Shown here: one piece after another, positions 35,876 to 45,369 of the stretch
Numbering within the stretch: the first letter of the stretch is position 1
How the letters are laid out: every line of letters starts with the position of its first letter
NCBI RefSeq assembly: GCF_900172345.1
Contig: NZ_FWFY01000001.1
Location: 62,001-126,000, forward strand
Source of the DNA: Limimaricola soesokkakensis
GTDB lineage: Bacteria; Pseudomonadota; Alphaproteobacteria; Rhodobacterales; Rhodobacteraceae
Length of the DNA: 64,000 bases
Direction of reading: 5' to 3'
Program-made: the position numbers and the translations under genes
The notes under the pieces: generated by a model
The model's input: the letters and a program-made list of their open reading frames with translations, nothing else
What the model was told of the DNA's origin: nothing
Database searches by the model: none

Positions 35876-36414
35876 GCCTCGGTCACAATGGCGGCCCGTC
35901 GTTGGAGCCGGGCGAGGGCTGGCGCCGCCACGCCTGGGCCCGGGCCCGCCGCGAATTGCTGCCCACCCTTCCGGTCGAGGTTGTAAGGCTGCGGGTGAAA
36001 CGCGCCGCGGCGCTCGGTCTCGACTATCGCAGCTACGCCTCGGTGCGGGCGGCGACGGGGCACGACCTGATCGGCTTCCTGTTTTCGTCGAATGCGCTGC
36101 GGCTGCTGCGGCCGGGGGATGCCATGCCGCAGGAGCGGTGCGTCAAGCTGGCCAGCCTGGCGGCGCGCCGGGTCGCGGCGGTGCATCCGCCACTCGATCC
36201 GGAGCGCGTGCGGGTCTCGGCTCCGCTCGATGTTGCCGGGCGTGCGCCGGGGCTCTCAGAGGGCTGGCGTGCCACCGGCGACCGATTGCGCGCCATGCTC
36301 GACGGGCCTGCCGATCGGTTCCTCGTGGTTGGAGACACCGCGCTCGAACGCGACTGGGCCGAGGCGGCGCGGGCGGCGGGCTTCATGGAGGCCGAGAGGT
36401 ACTTCGGGGGCTGA
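35872..36414 (+). CDS. Hypothetical protein overlapping ribE
   Basis: A 180-residue soluble, Ala/Arg-rich protein with no signal peptide or membrane segment. It opens MSLGHNGGPSLEPGEGW, a peptide I associate with conserved alphaproteobacterial hypotheticals, and continues as a basic helical region with LGLDYRSYASVRAATGHDLIGFLFSSNALR. The C-terminal third contains FLVVGDTALERDWAEAARAAGF. Four-base overlap (ATGA) with ribE means its translation is tied to riboflavin synthase. Function unknown. Confidence 0.72.
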   Translation: MSLGHNGGPSLEPGEGWRRHAWARARRELLPTLPVEVVRLRVKRAAALGLDYRSYASVRAATGHDLIGFLFSSNALRLLRPGDAMPQERCVKLASLAARRVAAVHPPLDPERVRVSAPLDVAGRAPGLSEGWRATGDRLRAMLDGPADRFLVVGDTALERDWAEAARAAGFMEAERYFGG

Positions 36415-36444
36415 AGGCCCTCTGCATGGCCAAGGGCGTGTCCT

Positions 36445-36502
36445 GCGTATTTAAGGAACAAAGTTGCCGAATGCGCTTGGCAACTTTGTTCCCTAAATAC
36501 GC
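36445..36502. repeat. 24-bp inverted repeat between convergent genes; TGCGTATTT motif copies B
   Basis: Arms at 36445-36468 and 36479-36502 match at 23 of 24 positions around a 10-base loop. Both arms begin, on their own strand, with GCGTATTTA and then a GGAACAAAGTTGCC stretch. Each arm is a copy of the motif also seen at 21442 and 59177, and each lies about 30 bases downstream of a stop codon (36414 on plus, 36533 on minus). The structure can fold from either transcript and probably serves as a bidirectional transcript end. Confidence 0.85.
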
Positions 36503-36532
36503 GTATCCTGCCTCGTCCGACCGGTGCCGCCC

Positions 36533-37906
36533 TCAGCAATTGGGCAGGTTCACGGCCAGTCCCCCTTGCGAGGTTTCCTTGTACTTGTCGCTCATGTCGC
36601 GGCCGGTCTGGCGCATCGTCTCGATCGCGACGTCGAGCGGCACCAGATGCGCGCCATCACCCCTGAGCGCGAGGCTCGCCGCCGCCACCGCCTTGACCGC
36701 GCCCATGCCATTGCGCTCGATGCAGGGCACCTGAACGAGGCCGGCCACGGGGTCGCAGGTCATGCCCAGATGATGTTCGAGCGCGATCTCTGCGGCGTTC
36801 TCGACCTGCGCGGGTGTGCCGCCCAACACCGCGGCCAGCCCTGCGGCGGCCATCGCGGCGGCCGAGCCCACCTCGGCCTGACAGCCGCATTCGGCGCCCG
36901 AAATCGAAGCGTTCTCCTTGATCAGCCCGCCGATGGCAGCGGCGGTGAGCAGGAATTCCGGCACCCGTTCGCGGCTGGCGCCGGGCACGTGGTCGAGCCA
37001 GTAGCGCATCACCGCCGGCACTACCCCCGCGGCACCGTTGGTGGGCGCTGTCACCACCTGCCCGCCGGCGGCGTTCTCCTCGTTCACGGCCATCGCGTAG
37101 GCCGAGATCCAGTCGGTCACGAGATGCGGCGCGGCCATGTTGCCGCCGCGTTCGGCGCGCAGCGAGGCGTGGATCGCCGCCGCGCGGCGGCGTACGCCGA
37201 GGCCACCGGGAAGCGTGCCCTCGGCCTCGAGCCCGCGGTCGATGCAATCGGACATGACGCGCCAGATCATGCGGATGTCACCGTCGAGATCGGTGCGGGG
37301 ACGCCGCACGCGTTCGTTGGCCCGTTTCATCGCGGCGATCGACCGCCCGCTCTCCGCCGCCATGCGCAGCATCTCCTTGGCGCTGGCAAAAGGGTAGGGC
37401 ACGGCCGGGCCGTGATCGGGGGCGGGGCCGGCCGCCAGCTCCTCGGCGGTGCGCACGAAGCCGCCGCCGATCGAGTAGTAGGTCTGCTCGACCACCACGT
37501 CGCCTTGAGCGTCGTGGCCCCGGAGCACCAGCCCGTTGGCATGTGCCGGCAGCGGCGGGCCGTAATCGAAGACCAGATCGCTGCTCGGGTCGAAGCGAAG
37601 CGGTTCCAGCCCCGCGGGATGCAGCGTCCTCTCCGTCCGAAGCCGGGCCAGTTCGGCCTCCGCCGCCTCGGCGTCATATCCCGCCACGGTGATACCAGCG
37701 AGGCCCAGCATCACCGCCCGGTCGGTGGCGTGCCCCGCCCCGGTGAAGGCGAGCGATCCGTGCAGCCGGGCCGACACGCCCGCCACCTTGAAGGGCTGCG
37801 CGCGCAGATGGTCGAGAAATCGCGCGGCCGCGACCATCGGGCCGATGGTATGCGATGATGACGGGCCGATGCCGATCTTGAAGATGTCGAAGACGGAGAG
37901 AAACAT
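36533..37906 (-). CDS. sdaA: L-serine ammonia-lyase (iron-sulfur)
   Basis: A 457-residue single-chain L-serine dehydratase that deaminates serine to pyruvate with an oxygen-sensitive [4Fe-4S] cluster. The N-terminal beta domain has [12 protein letters not shown]. The alpha domain has the [14 protein letters not shown] segment and the cluster region: [11 protein letters not shown] and [18 protein letters not shown] supply the conserved cysteines. The length matches E. coli SdaA (454). The start overlaps the GST gene stop by one base (TGATG). Transcription ends at the large inverted repeat at 36445-36502. Confidence 0.96.
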   Translation of the reverse strand: MFLSVFDIFKIGIGPSSSHTIGPMVAAARFLDHLRAQPFKVAGVSARLHGSLAFTGAGHATDRAVMLGLAGITVAGYDAEAAEAELARLRTERTLHPAGLEPLRFDPSSDLVFDYGPPLPAHANGLVLRGHDAQGDVVVEQTYYSIGGGFVRTAEELAAGPAPDHGPAVPYPFASAKEMLRMAAESGRSIAAMKRANERVRRPRTDLDGDIRMIWRVMSDCIDRGLEAEGTLPGGLGVRRRAAAIHASLRAERGGNMAAPHLVTDWISAYAMAVNEENAAGGQVVTAPTNGAAGVVPAVMRYWLDHVPGASRERVPEFLLTAAAIGGLIKENASISGAECGCQAEVGSAAAMAAAGLAAVLGGTPAQVENAAEIALEHHLGMTCDPVAGLVQVPCIERNGMGAVKAVAAASLALRGDGAHLVPLDVAIETMRQTGRDMSDKYKETSQGGLAVNLPNC

Positions 37907-38607
37907 CAGGTTGCGTGTCCTTCGGGTGGGCGCGGCGGTCGCGGATCGGTGAAGGGGCGGGCGCCCAGACCCTCGGCCTGGATCGCCGCCGTGACCGAGG
38001 CGCGGGCCTCGAAGCGCTCCACTGCCGCTCGCAGAGTAGGCCAGCGCGTCAGTTCGAACCAGCCGGTGCCGCTTTCGGGGTAGAGGGCGCACCAGCGCAG
38101 CATGGGCGCGAGGTAGCAGTCCAGCGCCGAGGGCTGCGCCGCCCCGAGCCAGCCACCGAGCGCCGGTGCCGCGGCCTCGAGCCTGTCGAGCATGCCCAGC
38201 GTGCGCTGCGCCGTGCGTTCGTGCAGCGCGAAGACCATCTCGGGTGCGATATGCTCGCCACCATAGAACAGCATCCTGAGCGCCGGGTGCAGCGTGTTCG
38301 ACAGCCAGAACAGCCAAGCCAGCGCCATCCCTCTCTCGGACGCATCGGGGGCGGGCATCAGCGCCACGCGCTCGCGATGCCGGTCCGCCAACCACAGCAG
38401 GATCGCCGCGGTCTCGAAGATTGGCCCATCTTCGGTTTCGAGCACCGGGATCATGGCATGTGGGTTGAGCGCGAGATAAGCGGGCGTGCGCTGGCCCTGC
38501 GCGCGCCGGTCCACCAGCGCAGTGGAGTAAACGAGGCCCAGTTCCTCGAGCGCGAGCCGCACGCAGAGCGAGGCATTGTCGGGTGCGTAATGCAGTCGCA
38601 GTGTCAT
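37906..38607 (-). CDS. Glutathione S-transferase family protein
   Basis: A 233-residue cytosolic GST-fold protein. The N-terminal thioredoxin-like domain (about 1-80) has LRLHYAPDNASLCVRLALEELG, with Ser/Cys at the catalytic N-terminus of helix 1, the NPHAMIPVLETEDG cis-Pro strand and ETAAILLWLAD. The helical C-terminal domain is about 90-215. Substrate unknown. ATG 38607 has AGAGGATG upstream. Co-operonic with sdaA (one-base overlap). Confidence 0.9.
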   Translation of the reverse strand: MTLRLHYAPDNASLCVRLALEELGLVYSTALVDRRAQGQRTPAYLALNPHAMIPVLETEDGPIFETAAILLWLADRHRERVALMPAPDASERGMALAWLFWLSNTLHPALRMLFYGGEHIAPEMVFALHERTAQRTLGMLDRLEAAAPALGGWLGAAQPSALDCYLAPMLRWCALYPESGTGWFELTRWPTLRAAVERFEARASVTAAIQAEGLGARPFTDPRPPRPPEGHAT

Positions 38608-38772
38608 GGGCTCATCCTCTGAGGCGCGGGCCGGGGCCGCTGCTCCTGATGCGACCATTCGCACGCGATCCGCGCAAGACCCGATCCGACGGCACCCGAA
38701 CAGGGTCGATTGCCCCTCGCAGGCGCCGGGCATCTTTCCTATAACCGGGGCGGACCCGCGAGGAGGCGCAGC

Positions 38773-39558
38773 ATGGCCAAAGACCTGTCACCCGTTGAAA
38801 AGGCGAAGTTCGTCGCTGCCAAGCAGGCGAGCCGTCTCGTCGAAAGCGGTATGCGCGTGGGCCTTGGCACCGGCTCCACCGCGGAATGGCTGGTGCGCTG
38901 CCTGGGCGAGATGGTGCGCGACGAGGGGCTCGACATCCGCGCGGTGCCGACCTCGCACCGCACCGCCGATCTGGCGCGCGAACTCGGGATTGAGGTGGTG
39001 ACGCTGGAAGAGGCGGGCTGGCTCGACCTGACCATCGACGGTGCCGACGAGGTCGATGACGAGCTGAACCTGATCAAGGGCGGTGGTGCTGCGCTGCTGC
39101 ACGAGAAGATCGTGGCGACGGCCTCGGACCGGATGGTCGTCATCGCCGACGCGACAAAGCGGGTCGAGACGCTCGGGGCGTTCCCGTTGCCGGTGGAGAT
39201 CATCCCCTTCGGCTGGCAGGCCACCAAGGTGCTGGTCGAGGAGACGCTGGTCGGGCTCGACGTGCTGGGCCGCGAGGTGGCGCTGCGGATGAAGGACGGC
39301 CAGCCGGTGCGCACCGACGAGGGCAACCACATCCTCGATCTGCACCTCAACCGCATCGGCAATGCGCGCCAGCTCGGCCTCGCGCTCAACCAGATCGCGG
39401 GGGTGGTCGAGAACGGCCTGTTCGTCGATATCTGCGACGCGGTGGTGATCGGCCATGGCGATGGCCGGGTCGAGAGCTACGATCTGCATGGCGACGCGCA
39501 GGAGACGCATTTCGATTTTCTCGCCCCCGACAACATCTTCACAGACATTTCCGATTAG
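38773..39558 (+). CDS. rpiA: Ribose-5-phosphate isomerase A
   Basis: A 261-residue enzyme of the pentose phosphate pathway that interconverts ribose-5-phosphate and ribulose-5-phosphate. It shows VGLGTGSTAEW (phosphate loop), DGADEVDDELNLIKGGG with the active-site Asp pair, and LLHEKIVA just after. AGGAGG precedes the ATG. Glutathione reductase starts 13 bases after its stop; pairing an NADPH-pathway enzyme with an NADPH consumer makes sense but is probably incidental. Confidence 0.97.
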   Translation: MAKDLSPVEKAKFVAAKQASRLVESGMRVGLGTGSTAEWLVRCLGEMVRDEGLDIRAVPTSHRTADLARELGIEVVTLEEAGWLDLTIDGADEVDDELNLIKGGGAALLHEKIVATASDRMVVIADATKRVETLGAFPLPVEIIPFGWQATKVLVEETLVGLDVLGREVALRMKDGQPVRTDEGNHILDLHLNRIGNARQLGLALNQIAGVVENGLFVDICDAVVIGHGDGRVESYDLHGDAQETHFDFLAPDNIFTDISD

Positions 39559-39571
39559 GACTGACCGACTT

Positions 39572-41014
39572 ATGGCATTCGACTATGATCTCTTCGTGAT
39601 CGGCGGCGGCTCGGGCGGGGTACGCGCCGCGCGCACCGCCGCTGCTACCGGCGCAACCGTGGCGCTGGCCGAGGAGAGCCGCATGGGCGGCACCTGTGTG
39701 ATCCGCGGCTGCGTGCCGAAGAAGCTCATGGTCTATGCCTCCGGCTATGGCGAGGTGCTTGACGAGGCGCGCGCCTATGGCTGGGAGATCGGTGAGGGCC
39801 GTTTTGACTGGCGCCCCTTCCGCGAGAAGCTGCATACCGAGCTGGACCGGCTCGAAGGCGTATATCGCCGCCTGCTCGACGGCTCCGGGGTCGAGATGTT
39901 CGACGCCCGCGCCAAGATCGCCGATCCGCACACGGTCGAGCTGGCCGATGGCACCCGCAAGACCGCGAAGCACATCCTCGTGGCAACTGGGGGCCACCCG
40001 GTGCGGCCCGACATGAAGAACGCGCATCTGGGCATGGTCTCGGACGACATCTTCGATCTCGAGACGCTGCCGAAATCGATCCTGATCGTCGGCGGCGGCT
40101 ACATTGCCTGCGAATTCGCCTGCATTCTGCACGGTCTCGGCGTGAAGGTGACGCAATTCTATCGCGGTGCGCAGATCCTGCGCGGCTTCGACGACGAGGC
40201 GCGCGGCCTGATCGCGGATTCGATGCGCGAGCGCGGCATCGATCTGCATCTGGGCACCAACGTGGTCGAGATGTGTCCCGAGGCCGAGGCGGGCGATCCG
40301 GTGCATCATGGCGGCACCGGCTCCGATGCGGCGGGCGTCGACGGCACGCCCGAGGCGGCGCTCGGCACCAAGGGACCGGTCTGGGTCAAGGCGACCAATG
40401 GCGATGAGCGGGTCTATGACGCGGTGCTCTTCGCCACCGGCCGGCGGCCCAACACCGACGGCCTCGGGCTCGAGGAGGCGGGCGTGACCCTCGCGCGGGG
40501 CGGCGCCATCGAGGTCGACGAGTACAGCCAGACCGGCTGCCCCTCGATCTATGCGATCGGCGACGTCACCGACCGGGTGAACCTCACCCCGGTGGCGATC
40601 CGCGAGGGGATGCAGTTCGTCGAAACCGTGTTCAAGGGCAACCCGACCCCGGTGGATCACGCGCTGATCCCCTCGGCGGTGTTCACCCAGCCCGAGCTGG
40701 GCACCATCGGCCTGACCGAGGAGGCAGCGCGCGAGATCGAGCCGGTCGAGGTCTACTGCTCGTCGTTCAAGCCGATGCAGTCGGCCTTCGCCGGCTCGGC
40801 CGACCGGGTGCTGATGAAGCTCGTGGTGTCGATCGAGACCCGCAAGATCCTGGGCTGTCACATCGTCGCACCCGAGGCGGGCGAGCTGATCCAACTCGCG
40901 GGCATCGCGGTCAAGATGGGCGCCACGAAAGAGGATTTCGACCGGACCGTGGCGGTGCATCCGACCATGGCCGAGGAAATCGTCACCATGCGCGAGCCGG
41001 TGCGGCGTTCTTGA
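39572..41014 (+). CDS. gor: Glutathione-disulfide reductase
   Basis: A 480-residue FAD-dependent pyridine nucleotide-disulfide oxidoreductase. FAD-binding GGGSGG is at about 11-16 and the redox-active pair is in GTCVIRGCVPKK (about 41-52). The NADPH domain has IVGGGYIACEFACIL, FATGRRPN follows, and a second FAD contact is IYAIGDVTDR. The C-terminal interface has AVHPTMAEE with the catalytic His/Glu. The CVIRGCVPKK disulfide loop is characteristic of bacterial glutathione reductase, not lipoamide dehydrogenase. Follows rpiA in an operon. Confidence 0.96.
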   Translation: MAFDYDLFVIGGGSGGVRAARTAAATGATVALAEESRMGGTCVIRGCVPKKLMVYASGYGEVLDEARAYGWEIGEGRFDWRPFREKLHTELDRLEGVYRRLLDGSGVEMFDARAKIADPHTVELADGTRKTAKHILVATGGHPVRPDMKNAHLGMVSDDIFDLETLPKSILIVGGGYIACEFACILHGLGVKVTQFYRGAQILRGFDDEARGLIADSMRERGIDLHLGTNVVEMCPEAEAGDPVHHGGTGSDAAGVDGTPEAALGTKGPVWVKATNGDERVYDAVLFATGRRPNTDGLGLEEAGVTLARGGAIEVDEYSQTGCPSIYAIGDVTDRVNLTPVAIREGMQFVETVFKGNPTPVDHALIPSAVFTQPELGTIGLTEEAAREIEPVEVYCSSFKPMQSAFAGSADRVLMKLVVSIETRKILGCHIVAPEAGELIQLAGIAVKMGATKEDFDRTVAVHPTMAEEIVTMREPVRRS

Positions 41015-41094
41015 ATACTGGGCGTTTGCCCACACATGCAAAGCGTGCCGGGTGAAACCGGCGCGGGGGAAACCAACAGGGGAACAGAGGCTTC

Positions 41095-42285
41095 ATGGCT
41101 GGAAATAACGGCGGCCCTTGGGGTGGCGGCGGCGGCGGGCGCGGACCCGGCGGCGGGGATGACGACAAGCGGCCCAGTGGCCCGCAGCGGCCGCGCCGGC
41201 CCGGCGAGAGCCCGCAGATCGACGAATTGATGAACAAGGGCCGCGAGCAGCTGCGCGTGCTGATGGGCGGCGGCGGTCGCGGCACCGGGTCTGGCGGCAA
41301 TGGCGGACCGGGCTTCCACATGTCGCGCGGCACGGTTGGCCTGATCGCCGCGGGCGCGCTGGTGCTGTGGGGCGTGATGTCCTTCTACACGGTGCGGCCC
41401 GAAGAGCAGTCGGTCGAGCTGTTCCTGGGCTCCTACTCCTCCACCGGCAGCCCCGGTCTGAACTTTGCGCCCTGGCCGCTGGTCACGCACGAGGTGGTCA
41501 ACGTCACCTCCGAGCGGACCGAGAATATCGGCATCGGTCGCGACAATGACGGGCTGATGCTGACCACCGACGCCAATATCGTCGACATCGGTTTCCAGGT
41601 GGTCTGGAACGTGTCCGACCCGGCCAAGTTCCTGTTTAACATCCGCGACCCGCAGCTCACCGTGCAGGCGGTGTCGGAATCCGTGATGCGCGAGATCATC
41701 GCCGCCTCGAACCTCGCGCCGATCCTCAACCGTGATCGCGGCCTGATCGCCGACACCGCGATGGAGTCGATCCAGGCGACGCTCGACGCCTATGAGAGCG
41801 GCATCAACATCGTCCGGGTCAACCTCGATCGCGCCGACCCGCCGTCGGAGGTGATCGACGCGTTCCGCGACGTGCAGGCCGCCGAGCAGGAGCGCGACCG
41901 TCTGCAGCGTCAGGCCGACGCCTATGCCAACCGGGTACTCGCCGAGGCGCGCGGTGAAGCCGCGCAGACCATCGAGCAAGCCGAAGGCTACCGCGCCCAG
42001 ACCATCAACGACGCGCTGGGTCAGGCGAGCCGCTTCTCGGCGGTGCAGGACGAATACGCGCAGGCCCCCCAGGTCACCCGCCGCCGCCTTTATCTCGAGT
42101 CGATGGAGCGGATGCTGGGCGACGTCGACAAGATGGTGCTCGATCCCTCGATCACCGGTGGCCAGAACGGCGGCACCGGCATCGTGCCGTTCCTGCCGCT
42201 GAACGAGCTGGGCCGCAGCTCGAACAGCCAGTCACAGCAGGGGGGCGCCGCGGCCTCCAACGCCACGAACGGGCAGGGGAACTGA
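41095..42285 (+). CDS. hflK: FtsH protease modulator HflK
   Basis: A 396-residue inner-membrane SPFH protein that, with HflC, forms a large cage around FtsH. The N-terminal cytoplasmic part (about 1-80) is Gly-rich and low-complexity, as usual for HflK, then one transmembrane helix (about 82-100: VGLIAAGALVLWGVM). The periplasmic band-7 domain follows (about 105-320), with a helical region of EARGEAAQTIEQAEGY type. hflC starts two bases after its stop. Confidence 0.96.
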   Translation: MAGNNGGPWGGGGGGRGPGGGDDDKRPSGPQRPRRPGESPQIDELMNKGREQLRVLMGGGGRGTGSGGNGGPGFHMSRGTVGLIAAGALVLWGVMSFYTVRPEEQSVELFLGSYSSTGSPGLNFAPWPLVTHEVVNVTSERTENIGIGRDNDGLMLTTDANIVDIGFQVVWNVSDPAKFLFNIRDPQLTVQAVSESVMREIIAASNLAPILNRDRGLIADTAMESIQATLDAYESGINIVRVNLDRADPPSEVIDAFRDVQAAEQERDRLQRQADAYANRVLAEARGEAAQTIEQAEGYRAQTINDALGQASRFSAVQDEYAQAPQVTRRRLYLESMERMLGDVDKMVLDPSITGGQNGGTGIVPFLPLNELGRSSNSQSQQGGAAASNATNGQGN

Positions 42286-42286
42286 G

Positions 42287-43441
42287 ATGAAGAAGACCGC
42301 AATCCTGCTTCCCGCCGTCGTCATCGCCGTCGCCGTCGGCCTGTCCTCGATCTACGTCGTGGACGAGCGCGAGAAGGCGCTGGTGCTTCAGTTCGGCCAG
42401 ATCCGCCAGGTCAAGGAGGAGCCCGGCCTCGGGCTCAAGATCCCGCTGATCCAGGAGGTTGTGACTTATGACGACCGGATCCTGTCGCTCGACACCGAGA
42501 CCATCGAGGTCACGCCCTCGGACGACCGGCGTCTCGTGGTCGATGCCTTCGCGCGCTACCGCATTAGTGATGTGGTGCAGTTCCGCCAGGCCGTCGGCGT
42601 CGGCGGCGTGCGCGCCGCCGAGGATCGGCTCAGCTCGATCCTCAACGCGCAGATCCGCGAGGTGCTCGGCGCCGATCAGGTGACTTCGGACACCATCCTG
42701 TCCTCGGACCGGCGTGAGCTGATGAACCGGATCCGCGAGCAGGCGCAGCGCTCAGCACAGGGCCTCGGGATCGACGTGGTCGACGTGCGGCTCAAGCAGA
42801 CCAACCTGCCGAGCCAGAACCTCGATGCGACTTTCGCCCGGATGCGCGCCGAGCGCGAACGCGAGGCAGCCGACGAGATCGCCCGTGGTAACGAGGCGGC
42901 GCAGCGCGTGCGCGCGCTGGCCGACCGGACAGTTATCGAGACCATGTCCGAGGCCGAGCGCGAGGCTCAGGTGACCCGAGGCGAAGCCGACGCCGAGGCC
43001 AATGCCATCTTCGCCGGCGCCTACGGCGCAGACCCCGAGTTCTTCGACTTCTATCGCTCGCTTCAGGCGTATGAGCGTGCGTTGAAAGGCTCCAACTCGA
43101 CGATGGTGATGACCCCGGACAGCGCTTTCTTCGACTACCTCTATAACGACGACCTGCCCGAGGGGGTGACGCCCGCACCCGCGCGGGCGCGTGGCCCGCT
43201 CGATGGCGGCGCCGAGGAGGAGACGGCCTCGGGCGAGGCGGATGCCGGCGTGATCCGGCTCGACAGCCTGCAGGTCCGCCAGGGCGAGGACGGCACCGTG
43301 ACCTTCTCGACCCAGGAGGGAGAGATCGACGCGCAAGCCGAAGCCGACGCCGCGGCCGAGGGTCAGGCGGAGGCGCTGACGCCGCGGGTGACGCTGCCCG
43401 AGGACGACGCGGACGCCGGCGCCGGGGTGGCGACGCAGTGA
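42287..43441 (+). CDS. hflC: FtsH protease modulator HflC with acidic C-terminal extension
   Basis: A 384-residue partner of HflK. A transmembrane helix (about 5-24) is followed by VVDEREKALVLQFGQI, the band-7 domain, and MVMTPDSAFFDYLYND where E. coli HflC (334 residues) ends. About 85 further residues, rich in Asp, Glu, Ala and Gly, follow; they are unlike the canonical protein and presumably lie in the periplasm at the top of the HflKC cage. The stop overlaps the DUF2065 gene (GTGA). Confidence 0.94.
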   Translation: MKKTAILLPAVVIAVAVGLSSIYVVDEREKALVLQFGQIRQVKEEPGLGLKIPLIQEVVTYDDRILSLDTETIEVTPSDDRRLVVDAFARYRISDVVQFRQAVGVGGVRAAEDRLSSILNAQIREVLGADQVTSDTILSSDRRELMNRIREQAQRSAQGLGIDVVDVRLKQTNLPSQNLDATFARMRAEREREAADEIARGNEAAQRVRALADRTVIETMSEAEREAQVTRGEADAEANAIFAGAYGADPEFFDFYRSLQAYERALKGSNSTMVMTPDSAFFDYLYNDDLPEGVTPAPARARGPLDGGAEEETASGEADAGVIRLDSLQVRQGEDGTVTFSTQEGEIDAQAEADAAAEGQAEALTPRVTLPEDDADAGAGVATQ

Positions 43442-43632
43442 CGCCGATCCTGCTGGGCCTCGGCCTGGTGCTCGTGATTGAGGGGCTGGCCTGGGCGCTG
43501 GCCCCTTCGCTCGTTCTCAGGATGCTCGAGACGCTGCGCGATATGCCGCCCGAGCAGCGCCGCCTGGCGGGTCTGGTGGCGCTGGCGCTCGGCGTGGCGC
43601 TGTTGTGGATGGCGCGCCTGACCACGCTCTGA
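43438..43632 (+). CDS. DUF2065 (YjeT-like) small membrane protein
   Basis: A 64-residue protein with two transmembrane helices (about 2-23 and 42-60) and the DUF2065 pattern: IEGLAWALAP and a RRLAGLVALALGVALLW end. Function unknown. The start is GTG 43438, overlapping the hflC stop by four bases. Its conserved place between hflKC and degP suggests a link to membrane-protein quality control. Confidence 0.88.
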   Translation: MTPILLGLGLVLVIEGLAWALAPSLVLRMLETLRDMPPEQRRLAGLVALALGVALLWMARLTTL

Positions 43633-43788
43633 TCCGCATCCGTTCATGTTACAACCCGTCACACCGCTTTGACGCGTTGCGACCCGGGCTTGAGTTGCAC
43701 CGAAGTGGCCTTACGTTGATGGTCTGCGCCGACCGGAGCGGCTCGATGCATCGCGCTCCGAAGCACAGGACGAAACAGGAGTGTGCCC

Positions 43789-45312
43789 GTGAACGCTAAG
43801 ACCAATTCCACGTCCCTCGTCACCCCCGTCCGCGCCGTTTCGGTGCTGGCCTTGGGCGCCGCGCTGGGGCTGGGCCAAGTGGCCCCGCTCGCCGCGCAGG
43901 ACACTGCCGTGACGCCGGAGACAGAGGCTCAGACGATGGCCGATGCGCCCGATGCGACGCGGCCGCTCACCTTCGCCGATCTCGCCGAGCAGGTGAGCCC
44001 GGCGGTGGTCAACATCACCACCTCGACCATGGTTTCGGCCCCGGCCGGACCGCAGGGCATCGTGCCCGAGGGCTCGCCCTTCGAGGAGTTCTTCCGCGAC
44101 TTCCAGAATCGCGGTGACAGCGCGCCGCGCCGCTCCTCGGCACTGGGCTCGGGCTTCGTCATCTCTGCCGATGGCTACGTGGTCACCAATAACCACGTCA
44201 TCGACGGCGCCGACGAGATCAATATCGAGTTCTTCTCCGGCAAGACGCTCAAGGCCGAGGTGGTAGGCACCGATGCCTCCACCGACATCGCGCTGCTGAA
44301 GGTCGAGGGCGAGGATCTGCCCTATGTCGAGTTCGGTGACAGCACCGGCCAAGGCGCTCGTGTCGGCGACTGGGTGATGGCGATGGGCAACCCGTTGGGA
44401 CAGGGCTTCTCGGTCTCGGCCGGTATCGTCTCGGCCCGTGGCCGGGCGCTCTCGGGCACCTATGACGACTACATCCAGACCGACGCCGCGATCAACCGCG
44501 GCAACTCGGGCGGCCCGCTGTTCAACATGTCGGGCGAGGTGATCGGCGTGAACACCGCGATCCTGTCACCCAACGGCGGCTCGATCGGCATCGGCTTCGC
44601 GATGTCCTCGGACGTGGTGACCGAGGTGGTGGGGCAGTTGCAGGAATTCGGCGAGACCCGGCGCGGCTGGCTCGGCGTGCGGATCCAGGACGTCACGCCC
44701 GACATGGTCGAGGCGATCGAGGGGCTGGAAGGCGCCGCCGGCGCGCTGGTCACCGACGTGCCCGAGGGTCCGGCGATGGAGGCTGGCATGGAAGCCGGCG
44801 ACGTGATCGTCAGCTTCGACGGCAACGAGGTGCCCGATACGCGCGACCTCGTGCGCATGGTCGGCCGCGCCCCGGTGGGCGAGGAGGTGCCGGTGACGGT
44901 GCTGCGCGATGGCGAAATGGTCGAGCTCGCCGTGACGCTGGGCCGTCGCGAGGACGCCGAAAGCGCGGTGCCCGCCTCGGCGCAGGGGTCGGGCGAGGGT
45001 GCCGAGACCGAGATGTTCGGGCTCAGCCTGTCCGAGCTGACGCCGGAACTGCGCCAGCAGCTCGATCTGGCCGAGGACGCGGAAGGCCTAGTGGTGACCG
45101 ATGTGGACCCGGCTTCGGACGCCGCCGAAAAGGGCGTCGCGGCGGGTGACGTGATCACCGAGGCCGGGCAGCAGCCCGTCGCCTCCGTGGCCGATTTCGA
45201 GGCCCGCGTCGAAGAGGCCCGCGAGGCCGGCCGCAAGTCGCTGCTGCTCTTGGTGCGGCGCGCCGGTGATCCGCGCTTCGTGGCGCTGGGGCTGGAAGAC
45301 ACGGCGGAGTGA
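43789..45312 (+). CDS. degP: Periplasmic Do-family serine protease (DegP/HtrA)
   Basis: A 507-residue exported protease-chaperone. A signal peptide ends near residue 37 (LAAQ). The trypsin-like domain carries the triad His136 (TNNHVIDG), Asp166 (ASTDIALLKV) and Ser240 (RGNSGGPLF). PDZ1 is about 285-375 and PDZ2 about 400-500. GTG 43789 is preferred because AGGAG lies exactly seven bases upstream; GTG 43783 would overlap that spacing. The 156-base upstream interval suggests its own promoter; CTTGAG at 43689 with TACGTT about 17 bases on is a weak candidate. Confidence 0.94.
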   Translation: MNAKTNSTSLVTPVRAVSVLALGAALGLGQVAPLAAQDTAVTPETEAQTMADAPDATRPLTFADLAEQVSPAVVNITTSTMVSAPAGPQGIVPEGSPFEEFFRDFQNRGDSAPRRSSALGSGFVISADGYVVTNNHVIDGADEINIEFFSGKTLKAEVVGTDASTDIALLKVEGEDLPYVEFGDSTGQGARVGDWVMAMGNPLGQGFSVSAGIVSARGRALSGTYDDYIQTDAAINRGNSGGPLFNMSGEVIGVNTAILSPNGGSIGIGFAMSSDVVTEVVGQLQEFGETRRGWLGVRIQDVTPDMVEAIEGLEGAAGALVTDVPEGPAMEAGMEAGDVIVSFDGNEVPDTRDLVRMVGRAPVGEEVPVTVLRDGEMVELAVTLGRREDAESAVPASAQGSGEGAETEMFGLSLSELTPELRQQLDLAEDAEGLVVTDVDPASDAAEKGVAAGDVITEAGQQPVASVADFEARVEEAREAGRKSLLLLVRRAGDPRFVALGLEDTAE

Positions 45313-45338
45313 TCCGCAGAGGGTCCGTTCGGACCGGG

Positions 45339-45365
45339 AAGGGCGCCTTCGGGCGCCCTTTTTTT
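45339..45365 (+). terminator. Rho-independent terminator of degP
   Basis: A stem GGGCGCC extended by two A-T pairs to 9 bp, the stable TTCG tetraloop, then a run of seven T residues. Located 26 bases after the degP stop. Confidence 0.95.
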
Positions 45366-45369
45366 GGCC

